Of a stretch of DNA of 64,000 nucleotides, positions 33,890 to 46,049 are shown one piece after another; the first letter of the stretch is position 1; the number at the start of each line of letters is the position of its first letter. Made by a program: the position numbers and the translations under genes. Origin of the DNA: Planococcus citri (taxonomy: Eukaryota; Arthropoda; Insecta; Hemiptera; Pseudococcidae); the NCBI RefSeq assembly GCF_950023065.1, contig NC_088680.1, forward strand, positions 67,989,350-68,053,349, written 5' to 3'. Below the pieces are notes generated by a model that made no database searches, was not told the DNA's origin, and was given only the letters and a program-made list of their open reading frames with translations.

Positions 33890-35060
33890 TGTACATTTTT
33901 CGATTTTTGACGAATTTTTGAAAATCAAATTGGTTTAAAAAATGGGAGAAAAACAAAATTTTACCAAACTGACTTTTGGACAATTTTATGGCCTTTTTTT
34001 TCAAAAGCTGGAATTTCCAAAAAATTGCTGGAGTCTCCTGGACGGCTTGAAACCAGCTCCAGGCAACTCAGCACGTTAAAATAGAGGTATAGAGGAAATC
34101 CTCCTCAATTTTCCAAAATTTGAAGAGATTTCAATTTTTAAGAATCTGCTGGAGACTCCAGAACGCCATGGCAACCAGCTCCAATCGACTCAGCATGTTG
34201 AAATTAGGGTATCGAGTAAATTTAAGCAACTCAAACTTCGTTGGGTCAATTTTTTTGGAATTTTAAAATTTTTTAAAAATCTGCTGGAGATTCCAGAATT
34301 GCTTGAAAAAGGGTTCGAAGCCGTTTTCAATTTAAACAGAGACTTTGAATCTAGGCACACATCAAATTTCAGCTCGCTAGGCCAATTTGTTGGAATTTTA
34401 ATTTTTTTCCTCAATTTTTGGCCCTAATCCGATTTTTAAAAATCCGCCAAAAATCAAAAAATGCACCTTGCACCTGAAATTTTAGCCGGTGATGCATTTT
34501 TAAATGCCCTCTCGATTTAGCTTTATTCATTTTTCAGACATTTTTCCGCCACTTAGAATACCTTCCTTGACATGGTGATTTGGATTTGGGAGAGAGAGGG
34601 GGGGCGTATCATCCAACTTCATTTCAAAAAATTTTGAAGATTTCAGTTTTTAAAAATTTGCTGGAGACTCCAGAACGGCCGCTGGCAACCACCTGCAATC
34701 GACTCAGCATGTTGAAATTAGCGTATTAGGTAAATTTTATCAACTCAAAACTTCGTTGGGTAGAATTTTTCGGAATTTTACAATTTTCAAAAATCAGCTG
34801 GAGGTTTCAGAACAGCTCGAAAAAGGGTTCGAAACTGCTTCCAATTTATTCGGAGGCTTTGAATCTAGGCACACATCAAATTTCAGCTCGCTAGGCCAAT
34901 TAGTTGAAATTTTGATTTTTCCCCTCCATTTTTGGCCCAAATTCGATTTTTAAAAATTCTCCAAAAATCAAAAAATGCACTTTGCACCTGAAATTTTAGT
35001 CAGTGATGCATTTATTTTTTATATGCTCTTCAAGTTTAGCTTTGTTCGCTTCAGAAATTT
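33890..35060. mobile_element. Foldback-family copies, CTGGAGACTCCAG subfamily
   Basis: Two adjacent, diverged units share TCTGCTGGAGACTCCAGAA, CAGCTCCAATCGACTCAGCATGTT-like sequence, AATCTAGGCACACATCAAATT and AAAATGCAC(T/C)TTGCACCTG. They follow at about 34140-34560 and 34640-35070 in the same orientation. They are related to the CCTCCAGCAGATTTTTG family but form a separate subfamily. No termini were recognised. Confidence 0.6.
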
Positions 35061-35064
35061 TTCT

Positions 35065-35560
35065 GCCACTTAGGATACCACCTTCCTCGCCAGGGTGATT
35101 TGGATTTGTAAAGGGGAAGGTGAGGGTATGTTGTCAAGCGCCTTAATCCCTGCAATTTCGGAGCAAAGTGCTTCCAGTTTCGGTTACTCCATTTCAACCA
35201 AAGTGTACCTCCATTTTCCAGCTGAGATTCTTCTCTGTTCGAGTAATTCGATTTCTGACCCGGGTTTGAAGGAAGGGGGGGGGGGGGGTTTCAAGGTCAT
35301 CCAGTGCATCAAGCTCATCAATTTCGGCTCAAAGTACCTCCTCCAGCTCATCTTTCTCAATTTCAACCGAAACACCTCCATCTCCAAGATAACTTCGCCT
35401 AAAGAGAAGACCCTCCAACCACCACCTCCAACCCCAAACCACCATTTCTGACACCCTACACTCAAAAACGACCTAATCAACTCTCTCCTTCGGTACAAAA
35501 ATTTCAAAAAATCGTATTTTTTTCCACAATCCGTCAACTCGTAAACGCTAGCGCCTTCTA
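35065..35560. other. Mixed sequence with a G-run
   Basis: It contains a poly(G) stretch near 35275-35288 and purine/pyrimidine-skewed sequence. The overlapping open frames on both strands cross the G-run and look non-coding. Confidence 0.4.
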
Positions 35561-36240
35561 TGAGCCATACAGCAAAACACTGGCATACGAACAGCGCCGC
35601 CTTGTCTTGCGTTTTGGTAGGTTCGGCACGATAATTATATTCGCGTTCGGGACTCGGGTTCGCGTTTTCTACTAGCTGCGAGTCGGTGTCGGTGTGTCGG
35701 TCTCGGAGAAAGTACGTACAGTACGGGTACAGTGTGCTCAGTGCTGTTCGCGACTGACTCCGAGCTCGAGCTCACGAGCTGCACACAGCGTTGGTGTCAC
35801 CATAAAAACCTACAAAAACTTGACGAAAGGCACGAAGTCGAACCGGAGCCGACCTCGTCTGCTCGTCGCCGCCACATACCGTATATACACATACAATGTA
35901 TACGCAATTTACGAGTATGTGTGTATGCTGTATGTAAACCGATATTCCGTTCACTGTGCACAGTGCACGGTGCACGTCCACGTACTATACTATGTGTGGT
36001 AGACAGACATATACGCTACCGCCAGCCTAAAATGTGTTACACAAGATCAAAGTTTACAAACAACTCGATAACGTCCAGGTACGAGTACACTACACACGTA
36101 CTGTAAATTGCTCGATGCTCGCCTCGAATCGTACACTATTTTATAGTACGATGAATCATTTATTTAAATACGAGAAGAAGAAGTAAAATAAGTAGGGGGG
36201 GAGACGCACGTATTAATTATACGACTCTGATACTACTCTT
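35560..36240. promoter_or_regulatory. CpG-rich region, possible gene 5' end
   Basis: The 35590-35900 segment is the most CpG-rich in the window. It holds GTCGGTGTCGGTGTGTCGG, GAGCTCGAGCTC and a TCAGTG initiator-like site at about 35738. This resembles the first exon or promoter of a host gene. Open frames cover it on both strands but start from non-ATG codons and have no recognisable domain. The direction of transcription is uncertain. Confidence 0.25.
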
Positions 36241-38150
36241 ATGGCAAATCGCACCAGTCCTTACTATTGCAACAATTCGCGTAACGTTTTTAAAATTCAT
36301 AAAAATAAACACAACTTTCCGATCATCTTACCATCATCATTCACAACACTCGCCAGCGAGTGTTTTAACCAGAATACTACGCATTTTACCCAACACCTCT
36401 TGCAACACCCAACACCCATCTTCACACCGATTACATATTACTATTTTACTATCCATCCATCCATGTGCATTGTGCACCACAACAACAATCCCAATCCTAA
36501 TCCCAATCGAATTTCTCGCTCTCATCTACACGTACACGAACACGAACAACAGCAAAGCAACACAAACGTAGACACAGGGAACAGGGAAAACACTCGCAGC
36601 TGATCAACGATACCACGTGACAGCATAACAATGTACCACTTCCCACTCCGGCATGGCAACGTAGCCACCGAGACTTCGTTTTTTTTTCTCATTTTCTGTA
36701 CTCCAACCCGTATTCCGAATGACCTCTAAACATTTAGAGGGGTTCAAATTCACATCCCCTGCAACCATTCCGACTCTTAAAGGCCAATTAAAACACCTAA
36801 CACGCGGAGGAGATACGGGAAACAAAAACTGAAGAAGAAATCATCCCTACATACAACATAACGCGAGCTGGCGAAGGCGAAAAATTATACACAGCTCTGC
36901 GAGGTGTTTTTTTTTTTTTAGACGAATAATATTTCGAGAACCGAGAAAGACTGTTGCTTCAGCATATAATATTCGTTCGTGTGTTTCTGGATTAAAAAAT
37001 TAGCAACCTTGGCGTTGGCGACACGCCTGGTAAAATTCTTCGTTCGCATTTCTCGTTAAATTGCCAGGTTTCTTATAAAACGAATAATACAACGGTTTGA
37101 AGTAATATTCGATTCGATATACTCGCTCACTCGTACCTACTAAATCGATATAGGTACCTAGCTTTCTGATATAAAAATATAGGTAGGTAAGTTAACTACC
37201 ACTACTAATGTCATCCAATCTTTTGCAACGTTGGTAGATAGATACGAGGAGCTCGAACGAAAGAAAATTTTTTCTCCTCGAAATATCTCGTAACATAGGC
37301 TATAAATTTTTGTAGCTCGATTCGCCAAATCCCTCGCAGGCTATATAACTTTCAACATAGTAATACAATAAGCATTATGTAAATATTACAATAGATTGAA
37401 TCGAACGACGCCAACGTCACAAAAATTTTATCAATTTCAAAAACAACAAACGAATGCTCAAGTTTATTGTTCACTAGTCATCGCACGAGTACACATAAAT
37501 GAATTTTTTTCACTCTTATTTACACAAGCGTGATAAAATTAGAAGAACAGGGCATCTCTGGTTATCATTTCAGGGATGCACTGCTCAGAAAAAAAACCTC
37601 ATGATCATGACTTTCTCTTCGTCTGGAGATTTTGATGAAACTCTTCCAGGTGGTAGCCCTTGGGACACATAATTACGATGCCATTAAAATTTCAGTTTTC
37701 AAATTCGAGTTTGAGATCTTAAAGTATGAGCTGTAAACTTCAAAACTGTGATTTGGAACATTTTTCCAATATCCCAAAACTCACGAAAAAAATTAAATAA
37801 TGACCTCGAATATTTTGAATTTTTCCTATTTAAGTTTTGTTGAGGTCATTTGGCTATGATTTTTGGCTAGGCTTAGTCATATTCCGAAAATTAAAACACT
37901 GAAAAACAAAAATGATCCATCCTACTGTACACCTCTTGAAAAAAAACAAAACATAATTCTAAAATACCCTGGAGAGGGGGTGAGGGGAGAGAAAGCACTC
38001 AATTCTGACCCTCCAAAAAATGCAATTCCTTTTCGTGCCATTTACGCGATGAAGTAAAATGGATTAAGACAATAACAGCATTATTCGATGAGAACGAAAA
38101 ATTAATTCTAAACAAGTTTTTAAGGTTCTTTTTCAAGAAAAAGGGGAGAG
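36241..38150. other. Unique DNA, no gene recognised
   Basis: No element termini, tandem repeats or RNA features were seen. Plus-strand frame 36241-36603 starts with an ATG but is low-complexity His/Asn/Pro-rich with no known domain. Confidence 0.35.
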
Positions 38151-38159
38151 GACGATAAA

Positions 38160-40130
38160 TCACGAATTACACAAGAAAATTAAAGCTTTTAGTCAGAAAA
38201 ATGGCGGAAAATGAGGAAGGGAGATTGGGAAATGCTCAGACTCAGAGCCTTCCATCTCGTCCTTCAAAAGCTAACAAAGCCATGGCGTTACAATTTTTCC
38301 ACCATTTTCGAACCAAAGAAGGGTACTTGTTGACTGCTCTAGGGATTCAGAGGGTCACATCGAAAAATGACATAGATTTTTGAATTCGACGCCTCCGAAA
38401 CCCAAACAAACGATATGTCACATGGCATTACAATTTTTTCCCATTTTCGAACCAAATGATGGTGCTTGACCGCTGTTGCGGAGGTGGAGAAGGTCAGATC
38501 GAAAAACCAAGTCAATATTCAGACTCAGCACCCCCAAAAACCTAACAAATGATATGTCACATGATATTACATTTTTTTTTCATTTTTGAACCGGGGGGGG
38601 GGGGTGGTGGTGCATGTCTACTGCCGCAGGAGTTAAGAGGGTCAGATCGAAAAACCAAGTCGAAATTCAGACTCAGCACCCTCAAAAGCCTAACAAACGA
38701 TATGTCACATGCTATCACAATTTTTTCCCATTTTTGAACCCAGGTGGAGGGCATGCATGTTCATTGCCGCAGGGGTGGAGAGGATCACATCAAAAAATCA
38801 GGTCGATATTCAGACTCAGCAATCTCGAAGACCTAAGACCTAACAAACGATATGTAACATGGCACGAGACAAAATTTTCTCCCCTCTCCAACTTTTGAAT
38901 TAAGGTGAGGAGGGTCAGTATACTTCAATTTTTCTCAAATTTCGATCAAAATCATATTTGGGTTTGTGCAACGGTCTAATTAAGCTGACATTACATAATT
39001 TACAAAAATGGCGGAAAATGAGGAAGGGAGATTGGAAAGTGCTTAGACTCAAAGCCTTACCCCTCGTCCTTCAAAAGCTAAATGAAGGGTGCTTGTTGAC
39101 TGCTCTAGGGGTTCAGAGGGTCAAATCGAAAAATTACATAGATTTTTGAATTCAGCGCTCCCGAAAACCAAACAAACGATATGTCATATGGCATTATAAT
39201 TTTCCCCCCATTTTTGAACCAAATAAGGGTGCTTGACCGCTGTTGCGGGGGTTGAGATGGGTCAGATCGAAAAACCAAGTCGATATTCAGACTCAGCACC
39301 CCCAAGAACCTAACAAACGATATGTTACATGATATTACAATTTTTTTCCCCTTTTTACACCCCGGGGGGGAGGGGGTGCATGAATGTTAACTGCCGCAGT
39401 GCCGCATGGGTTGAGAGGGTCAGATAAAAAAAAAACAAGTCGATATTCAGATTCAGCACCCCCAAAAACCTAACAAACAATATGCCACATGGAATTACAA
39501 TTTTTTTCATTTTTGGTTTTGGACCCTATGGGCTATGGGGGGGGGAGGTGCATGTGTATTGCCCCAGGAGTTGAGAGGGTCAGATCGAAAAACCAAGTCG
39601 ATATTCAGACTCAGCGCCCCAAAAAACCTAACAAATGATATGTCACATGATGTGACATTTTTTTTTCATTTTTGGCGCGGGGGCTCCATGTCTACTGCCG
39701 CGAGAGTTAAGACTTCAAGAGGGTCAGATCAAAAAACCAACTCAATATCCACACTTAGCACCCCCAAAAACCCAACAAATGATATGTCACATAATATTAC
39801 AATTTTTTTTTCATTTTTGGAATCGGAGGGGGGGTGCATGTCTACTGCCGCAGGAGTTAAGAGGGTCAGATCGAAAAACCAAGTCCATATCCAAACTCAG
39901 CACCCCCAAAAACCTAACAAACGCTAAGTCACGTGATATTACAATTTTTTTCGTTTTTGGACTCGGGGGGGAGGGGTGCATGTATACTGCCGCAGGAAAT
40001 AAGAGGGTCAGATCAAAAAACCAAGTCGATATTCAGACTCAGCAACCCCAAAGGCCTAACAAACGATATGTCACATGGCATGACACAAAATTTCCTCCCC
40101 TCTGCAATTTTTGAATAAATGGGGGAGGGG
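38160..40130 (+). repeat. Satellite-like tandem array, about 148-bp unit
   Basis: GGTCAGATCGAAAAACCAAGT recurs, with variants, at about 38355, 38492, 38640, 38786, 39119, 39259, 39417, 39578, 39724, 39864 and 40006. Most spacings are 140-160 bp. Each unit also carries CAGACTCAGCACCCCCAAAA, CCTAACAAACGATATGTCAC and a variable G-run with TGCATGTCTACTGCCGCAGG. A larger period exists: ATGGCGGAAAATGAGGAAGG starts a block at 38201 and again at 39008. Overlapping open frames such as 39535-39927 come from the in-phase repeat and are not genes. Confidence 0.88.
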
Positions 40131-41560
40131 TAGTATTTCAATTTTTTTCCAAATTTCGATCAAAATCATATGTGGGTTTGTGTAACGGTCTAATCAAACT
40201 GACATTACATACTTTTATAACTTATTAAAAAGATTACGAAAAAAATCCTCTCGACATTCTCATCTCAAGAGGCGATAACCTCCCCCCCCCCCCTCTCCAC
40301 TCATCCACGAGCACCTGGAGAAAAAATTTCTGAATGCTAAAATTTTCGTTCTGCAACTATTGCTCGTAGTTTTTTTTTTCATAATTATGTAATATCTGTG
40401 TTATTTAAAAAAAATTATGGCTGAAAACCCAAAATATGATCCTTTCTGACTAGCTCTTCTCTAAAGCGGCCAATGGGGAGGGGGAGGGGGAGGGGGTCAG
40501 GATATGCTGGCTTTCAGGGAAATTCGGGTCACGTTGAAATACATACTTTTGTATCAACATATAAAATCCCCCCCCTCCTACCATTGGATGAATTTTTAAT
40601 TTTTTGAAGGTTTTGTTTAGTACCTATAAGTACATATTTTTCACTTTAAAAATCTTGCACTGCCCGTGAAAGTTGTCATTCAAAAATGTAATTTTACATA
40701 ATTATAAAAACGTGTATACTGAATGAGATGCACAATTCAAATTTTTCGCCCCTTCCCCCTCCCTCGCATAATCCTCCAAAATTTGGAAAACAGGAAAAAA
40801 TGTCAAGTCAAAATACAACACAGAAGACCATACAGTAATTTCAGCTCGTTATTGCATGAAAATATTTTACGACGAAATATGGTGCGCAAAAGATAATCTC
40901 ACCCCTCCCCCCCCCATCCCCCCTACATAGAGCTACAACTCGCAGAAAATTTCCACATGGCAAGATCTGACGAAATTGCGTTGCAACATTACGACATTTA
41001 GTGTTGAATAAAGATCAATACAGCCTGGCTGTATAAATTAGAATCTTCGAATACCCCCCCTCCTCCTCCCACTTCTGCGAGGAGATAGGCCCATAAAATG
41101 TAGAACTGATGAAAAAAATCAATTCTCGAAACCGAAATTTGGTCAAAGTCGATAAACGAGCAGGAGTTGGGAATATTTTTCAAAGTTCATTTCATCATTT
41201 TCTCCTTCCCCCTCATTCTCTGATCCCCAATTCTCAGAAAAATCGACTAAAATTACGATGGAAATTCAAGCTGAAGAGTAGGTATTGGAAAAAAATGATT
41301 TTTTGACCATTAAAATTTGTTCAAGATGATCCTGGATCTACAAGCAACGTTGAATGTGCAGCTCATGATGAAATAAATCAAATCATTTCAGTTGTAAATA
41401 AACAAAAAAAGCCCAGGTACACATTTTCCGATTTTTGGAGCACCCTGTAGAAGAAAAATTGTCAAACATCGATACTACAAGGTAACAAGCACTCATCGTG
41501 AACAAATAAATTAACATATCCATCATTCACATCAAGTACCTATCTATCTAACTCCGAACA
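40130..41560. other. Unique DNA with many C- and G-runs
   Basis: C-runs occur near 40281, 40568, 40900 and 41054, and G-rich runs near 40475. No gene, TIR or tandem array was recognised. Confidence 0.4.
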
Positions 41561-43447
41561 GAAGCCTTTGGCATCGTCAAGACCTTACAGACACCCTATG
41601 TATACTGAATTTAATTCAAAACATTACAGGTAAACAGGGAAAAACACAATAAATTCGCCATCACCGGTCTCATTCAAATTACACAAACAACATGAATTAA
41701 GGACTGAAAAAAAAACGCATACACACGAACAAAAAAATAGGGAAAAATTCGCTCAAATTCGTATATTCGTAGCTCGTCATAAACTACACACCGAATTAAC
41801 CGCACCCAAGAAGAGTTATGCTTTCGATGACACGTCACATTACGTACAGCAAAAAAAAAATATGTAAAACTCCGGTAATCGTTGCATCATATATTCGTAA
41901 TTCGTATAACTTCGGGCTGAAATTTTCCAATTCTAGTTTCCATAAATGGTCATATAAATTTAGACAGTATTTCCCAACATGGTCGATCACTTCTCTTCTT
42001 CGAGCACTGTGATTCTCTAATACAAATTTCAGATACACAGAAACGAAAACAGTGATATCAGGCACACTGTGCGATGAGAGACGTAATTTAGAAAGTAACC
42101 TATAATAATACCCATGGATAACCGTACATACGAGTTGGTTATCGATACACACGAACCCGAAGTTTCGATTCATTAGTGTACGAGCTCACAACGACGAGCT
42201 GCTGAAACTACACAATCTTATCTCTTTTCGCTTCGAACATGTTTATCGCAACACGTGTTTTCAATGAGAATTTCAAAATACTTTAGCATATGCTTTGAAA
42301 ATAATTCAATAGTGGATCTTAGGCTTGAACAGAACATATTAGAATTAATCATTTTACAAAACGAAGATGATTCGAAAGATGCAAGTTTGGATAGAGTAAA
42401 ACAATCGAACAATATGGCAAATGCAACACCATCATCGATAAGACATTGGACAAAGAAAAATAATACTCGAACCTTCGACAAAAACGAATCAAAACCCAAT
42501 TTCTAGAATCACGACGAGAGAATCTAGAGAAGCAGTCAGTTCTCAATCGAAATATCAACGAAAAACAGCTCGAAAACATTCCAAAATCCTGAAACCGTAC
42601 AATAAACTAATAATTACCGATCTTATCACCGTTCTAAAGAGTTAAATTCGATCAAAACATAGATAACAATACACCAAAGCCAAAAGTAAACATCGATATA
42701 AGATTTCAATCAATTAGATACGTAAAATGTACACCTTTCTGTACGAGGCCTAAATTAAACTCGATCAAATAACAAACAGCAGCATCGTACGAGTAAACCG
42801 AAGATATTTCACGAACGTTAGCACAAAACCTACGATGTTATCTCCAGCTGTATCGCATTCGAGTCATTATCGATAACCACAGTTGTCAACAGTGTTGGGT
42901 ATTTTTCCGGTTAGAGCATTAATTTATCCAACGTGAACCCGGACGAGGTATTCCTAAACATTAATTCACATTAAACAACAATTAGCGAACATTTGCAGAA
43001 GCTAGAGTTGGACTAGAGCACTTGGGATAGCTTCGGTACACTTCGAACTACACTGAAACGTTCGAAGAAGAGAATATCAACGAATTAGGCAACTAGTGAT
43101 CGAAATATAATACTTGATTCAACGTATATAAATGGTTACTTCGGTATCATCGGATTACTTGGAAGTTATATCGAACGAAAGATGCAACATATCGGAGTAT
43201 TACGTACGATGATGATCTTATACTTTACTTCTGGTGAAACCGAGCTCGGTTTTCGGTTATCTTTGGACCGGAGCAACGAAAGCATTCTCGATAGGGTACG
43301 TAAATTCGATCACGATTAGTTGACGACGAATAATTACAACTCGAATGTATCGAACGATGACTACACTTCGGTATCGATTTCGTTAGTAGTACCTAAATAC
43401 GAACATACCAAATGAACATGGGCGATTACCGTTGACGATTAACTTAC
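41560..43447. other. Unique DNA downstream of the Mnt-like exon (probable intron)
   Basis: If the exon at 43448-43556 is real, this is the start of its first intron. Sequence is less repetitive and CpG-richer than elsewhere, fitting a gene-proximal region. A 112-codon minus-strand ATG frame (42173-41835) has no recognisable domain. No bHLH-zip exon was found by eye, so the next exon is missed or lies beyond the window's left edge. Confidence 0.35.
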
Positions 43448-43556
43448 CGCATATTTCGATGAGTTTTTGAGTTTTCTGCTCTTTTTCTTGCGCTTGTGAC
43501 TCGACAAATTCAGCCGCCGCTAACAGTGTCTCTAAGCCGCCCCATTCCGCGTCCAT
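43448..43556 (-). CDS. Mnt: First coding exon of a Mnt/Mad-type repressor (Sin3-interaction domain)
   Basis: ATG at 43556 (context GAGAAATGG) starts 36 codons, MDAEWGGLETLLAAAEFVES then QAQEKEQKTQK. The exon ends at a consensus donor GCG|GTAAGT at 43448/43447, phase 1. The amphipathic helix LETLLAAAEFVESQAQ matches the Sin3-interaction domain at the N-terminus of the Mxd/Mnt family. Vertebrate Mnt has ETLLEAARFLE followed by a Gln-rich run. The Gln/Glu-rich tail here favours Mnt over Mad, whose helix is followed by a different conserved segment. Such proteins dimerise with Max through a bHLH-zip encoded by later exons, bind E-boxes and recruit the Sin3/HDAC corepressor in the nucleus, opposing Myc. 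The bHLH exons are not in evidence. An in-frame upstream TTG exists but ATG is the sensible start. Confidence 0.6.
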
Positions 43557-44470
43557 TTCTCGCAACAAGATGAGATCTGCTGTGTAGATCTCATACGCTG
43601 AACTTCAGTGGCTACGGTGGCCACGCACGACACTATTGGAACAATAACAACAATAACAGCTTCGTTAGCCACATCGCATCTCGTACTAATAATTAAGTAA
43701 ATATACGATAATAGAGTTTCGTATTACATACCTGTTATATGTAACGGCGAAGAAATATATCACAGACAATGGGGATTCAATTGAAACCATAATCTACGTC
43801 ATCGCTCGAAATACGTACGTACGGTACATGATACGAAATTTATACTATATTAACAGATAAAAAAAAAAATGGCTAAAATATGGGTACTACGCGGTTACCT
43901 CGACATTTTCATTCCGATATATTGTAAACTATTTAGCGAAAAATTCTTCAAACTAAAACGTTAATACGAATTCATAAAGTGTAATAAATAAATAAAAGCA
44001 TTAGGAGAAAAACACACACATACACACGAAACACGTCTGACAAGTATTACAATGCGAAATGTTAAAGCAGAGCTATATCTGCGCAACCATGCTGCTTTAG
44101 TGCTCACGTGTCTGGGGTCCACCGAAATAACCAATCGCGAGAAGCCATGTGATCCGATTCGGGCGTGCTTGTTTTGTTTTACATGATGCGACGTTGCCAT
44201 GTAGTGCACCTACGAGACTACGAGTCGTTTCAAAACCGTTGGTTTCTTCTTTCTTCTCACTTCTCTCTCGATTACACGATTGCAAGCGAGCGATGAAGCG
44301 AGCTGTAGCGAAGACCGTAGACCGTAGTAGTCGTACAACGACGTGTACTTCGGTGTACGTTTTTATTTTATTATGATTTTTTACCCACGCTACGTAACCA
44401 TTAAGCAAGACCAACTGCTAAGTGCGCTGCTGGCTGCTTTTAACACTTGAAAGTTGACTTAAACTTAAGT
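43557..44470 (-). promoter_or_regulatory. 5' region of the Mnt-like gene
   Basis: This is sequence upstream of the exon on the minus strand. An inverted repeat ATGAGATCT...AGATCTCAT lies at about 43572-43594, just upstream of the start codon. The 44100-44380 stretch is CpG-rich and a likely promoter area. The overlapping open frames there on both strands have no recognisable domain. The transcription start is not resolved. Confidence 0.3.
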
Positions 44471-44472
44471 CC

Positions 44473-44598
44473 CGTAATCGTTGACATGGCGGCTGACAGC
44501 CGCCGCGGCGGCTCTCAGCCGCCATGTCTACAACTACGGGGGAATTTTTTCAAAAAAATTCAGGCTGGCGGCTGTCAGCCGCCATGTCAACGATTACG
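44473..44598. mobile_element. 126-bp nested hairpin element with perfect 32-bp ends
   Basis: The first 32 bases (starting CGTAATCGTTGACATGGCGG) are exactly reverse-complemented in the last 32 (44567-44598). A third, diverged inverted copy at 44507-44540 pairs with the first copy to make a tight GC-rich hairpin. A small AT hairpin, GAATTTTTTCAAAAAAATTC, lies between at about 44542-44561. ATGGCGGC occurs three times and resembles the YY1/Pho core. TTAA is found a few bases outside both sides, but not in a symmetric position. Confidence 0.75.
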
Positions 44599-44599
44599 T

Positions 44600-46040
44600 G
44601 TTAATTTTACAATTCGATCGTACTGTATCATTTTTGTACACTTATGAAGTCTCCTCCTCAAGTTCTCAACCGAGTGTACAACACTTACTTATGTACTTAT
44701 GTAATTGTGAAACTTGGACGTTTGTATTGTTTTCTTTTTTTCGGTGATACCTGCCTGACCCATTATTAGTTCAACTAGTTGACTGATTAGGTAGGCTGTG
44801 GAAGATAATTTCGAGTAGCTTATTCGAGGTTCTAAATTTTCAATTTCAATCAGGCCAATCGGTTGATGAACTCAAAATTTTCAAAAACTGAAACCCAACA
44901 ATTCAATTACTAAGTAGGTACTATAACTTGGCATCGGATCGTTGACTCATTATAGGCCTACTCACATATGTATAGCCGGGTATCAATATCATTCAACTTT
45001 ATGGCTCGTTGCAATGATAATAAATAATAATGAAATATCAAAAACATGAAATTATTCTACAATACAGCCACGAAGCGAGAATATTTTACAATTGCAATCA
45101 AATAATCAACTCATTTGTTATTTTTTGTAGATAAGTCAGCGCGCGCATATAATGACGTCATTGCATTACATTTCGACTTATCAGTGAATTTTTTTTTATT
45201 AAATTTTTCATTCGTGATGAATAATGTAAGTATGGAATCAACAGAACGAATACACTGAGGAGTGGAGGGGTAATATTTTTGAAAAATCAATTCAATTGCC
45301 ACAATCAACAGCTCAACGTTCCTTTTGAAACGCTGAGAAAATCCAAGTAGGTAGGTCTACATGACCACAAAAGTACAATCATATTGATAAACCTTACGAA
45401 AATCAAGACGTTGACTTCATAGGCTCATATTTTGAAATAAAATAAAATTCAAAAAACGAAAATGCTATGTATCTTACAAATAATGTAATTTCCAGCAAGA
45501 AAAAGGTCATCATCATTTTTTACTATAAAAAGATATTTCTAATAGGGGGAGGTGGTCGAGAAAATTCAAAAAATGTCAAATTGAGAAGTAGGTAAGTACA
45601 TTTTCTAGTAAGTACATGTTTAATATTCAAGCTTACTCTTCTCCTTCAAATTTGAAAACACGTTAAATGTGCAAAGAAACTTGTTTGTTGATAGTTAAAT
45701 TCTCAACAAAAAAGGTCCTTTGCATATTTATGGCAATTTCAAAACTGAGAGAGCTGGGCTAAAACAAATGTGAGAGAAATTTGAGTCTTTTTGATTGTGG
45801 TTAAATTAAAACAACAAAGAAAAAGTCCGTTTTTCGTTTTTTTTTTTTTTTTTTAATTGAAACTAATTATGTTTTACTCCCTTTTTTTGATTTCGGAATT
45901 TTTTAAATTTTCTTGAACACCACTAACCCTAATGAAAATTGAAAATAGTCAAAAAATTATGATTGAGGGCTCTTTTTTGCTGAAAATTGAATTTCCTATA
46001 ATATGATGATTTAATTTTTTTAATTATTTCAAAATTTCAG
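44600..46040. other. Unique DNA, no gene recognised
   Basis: No element ends, tandem repeats or supported frames. A T-run lies near 45838-45855. Confidence 0.4.
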
Positions 46041-46049
46041 CACGTAACG

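Noticed and set aside
35095..35537. Overlapping 117-118-codon frames on both strands
   Set aside because: Both run through a poly(G) tract, show no domain and start in poor context.
39535..39927. 130-codon frame with repeated motifs, at first sight a repeat protein
   Set aside because: It arises because the 148-bp satellite keeps a frame open by chance across units. It crosses variable G-runs and has no start or splice context.
41835..42173. 112-codon minus-strand ATG frame
   Set aside because: No recognisable domain, signal or splice context. It lies in the probable first intron of the Mnt-like gene and chance is a fair explanation.
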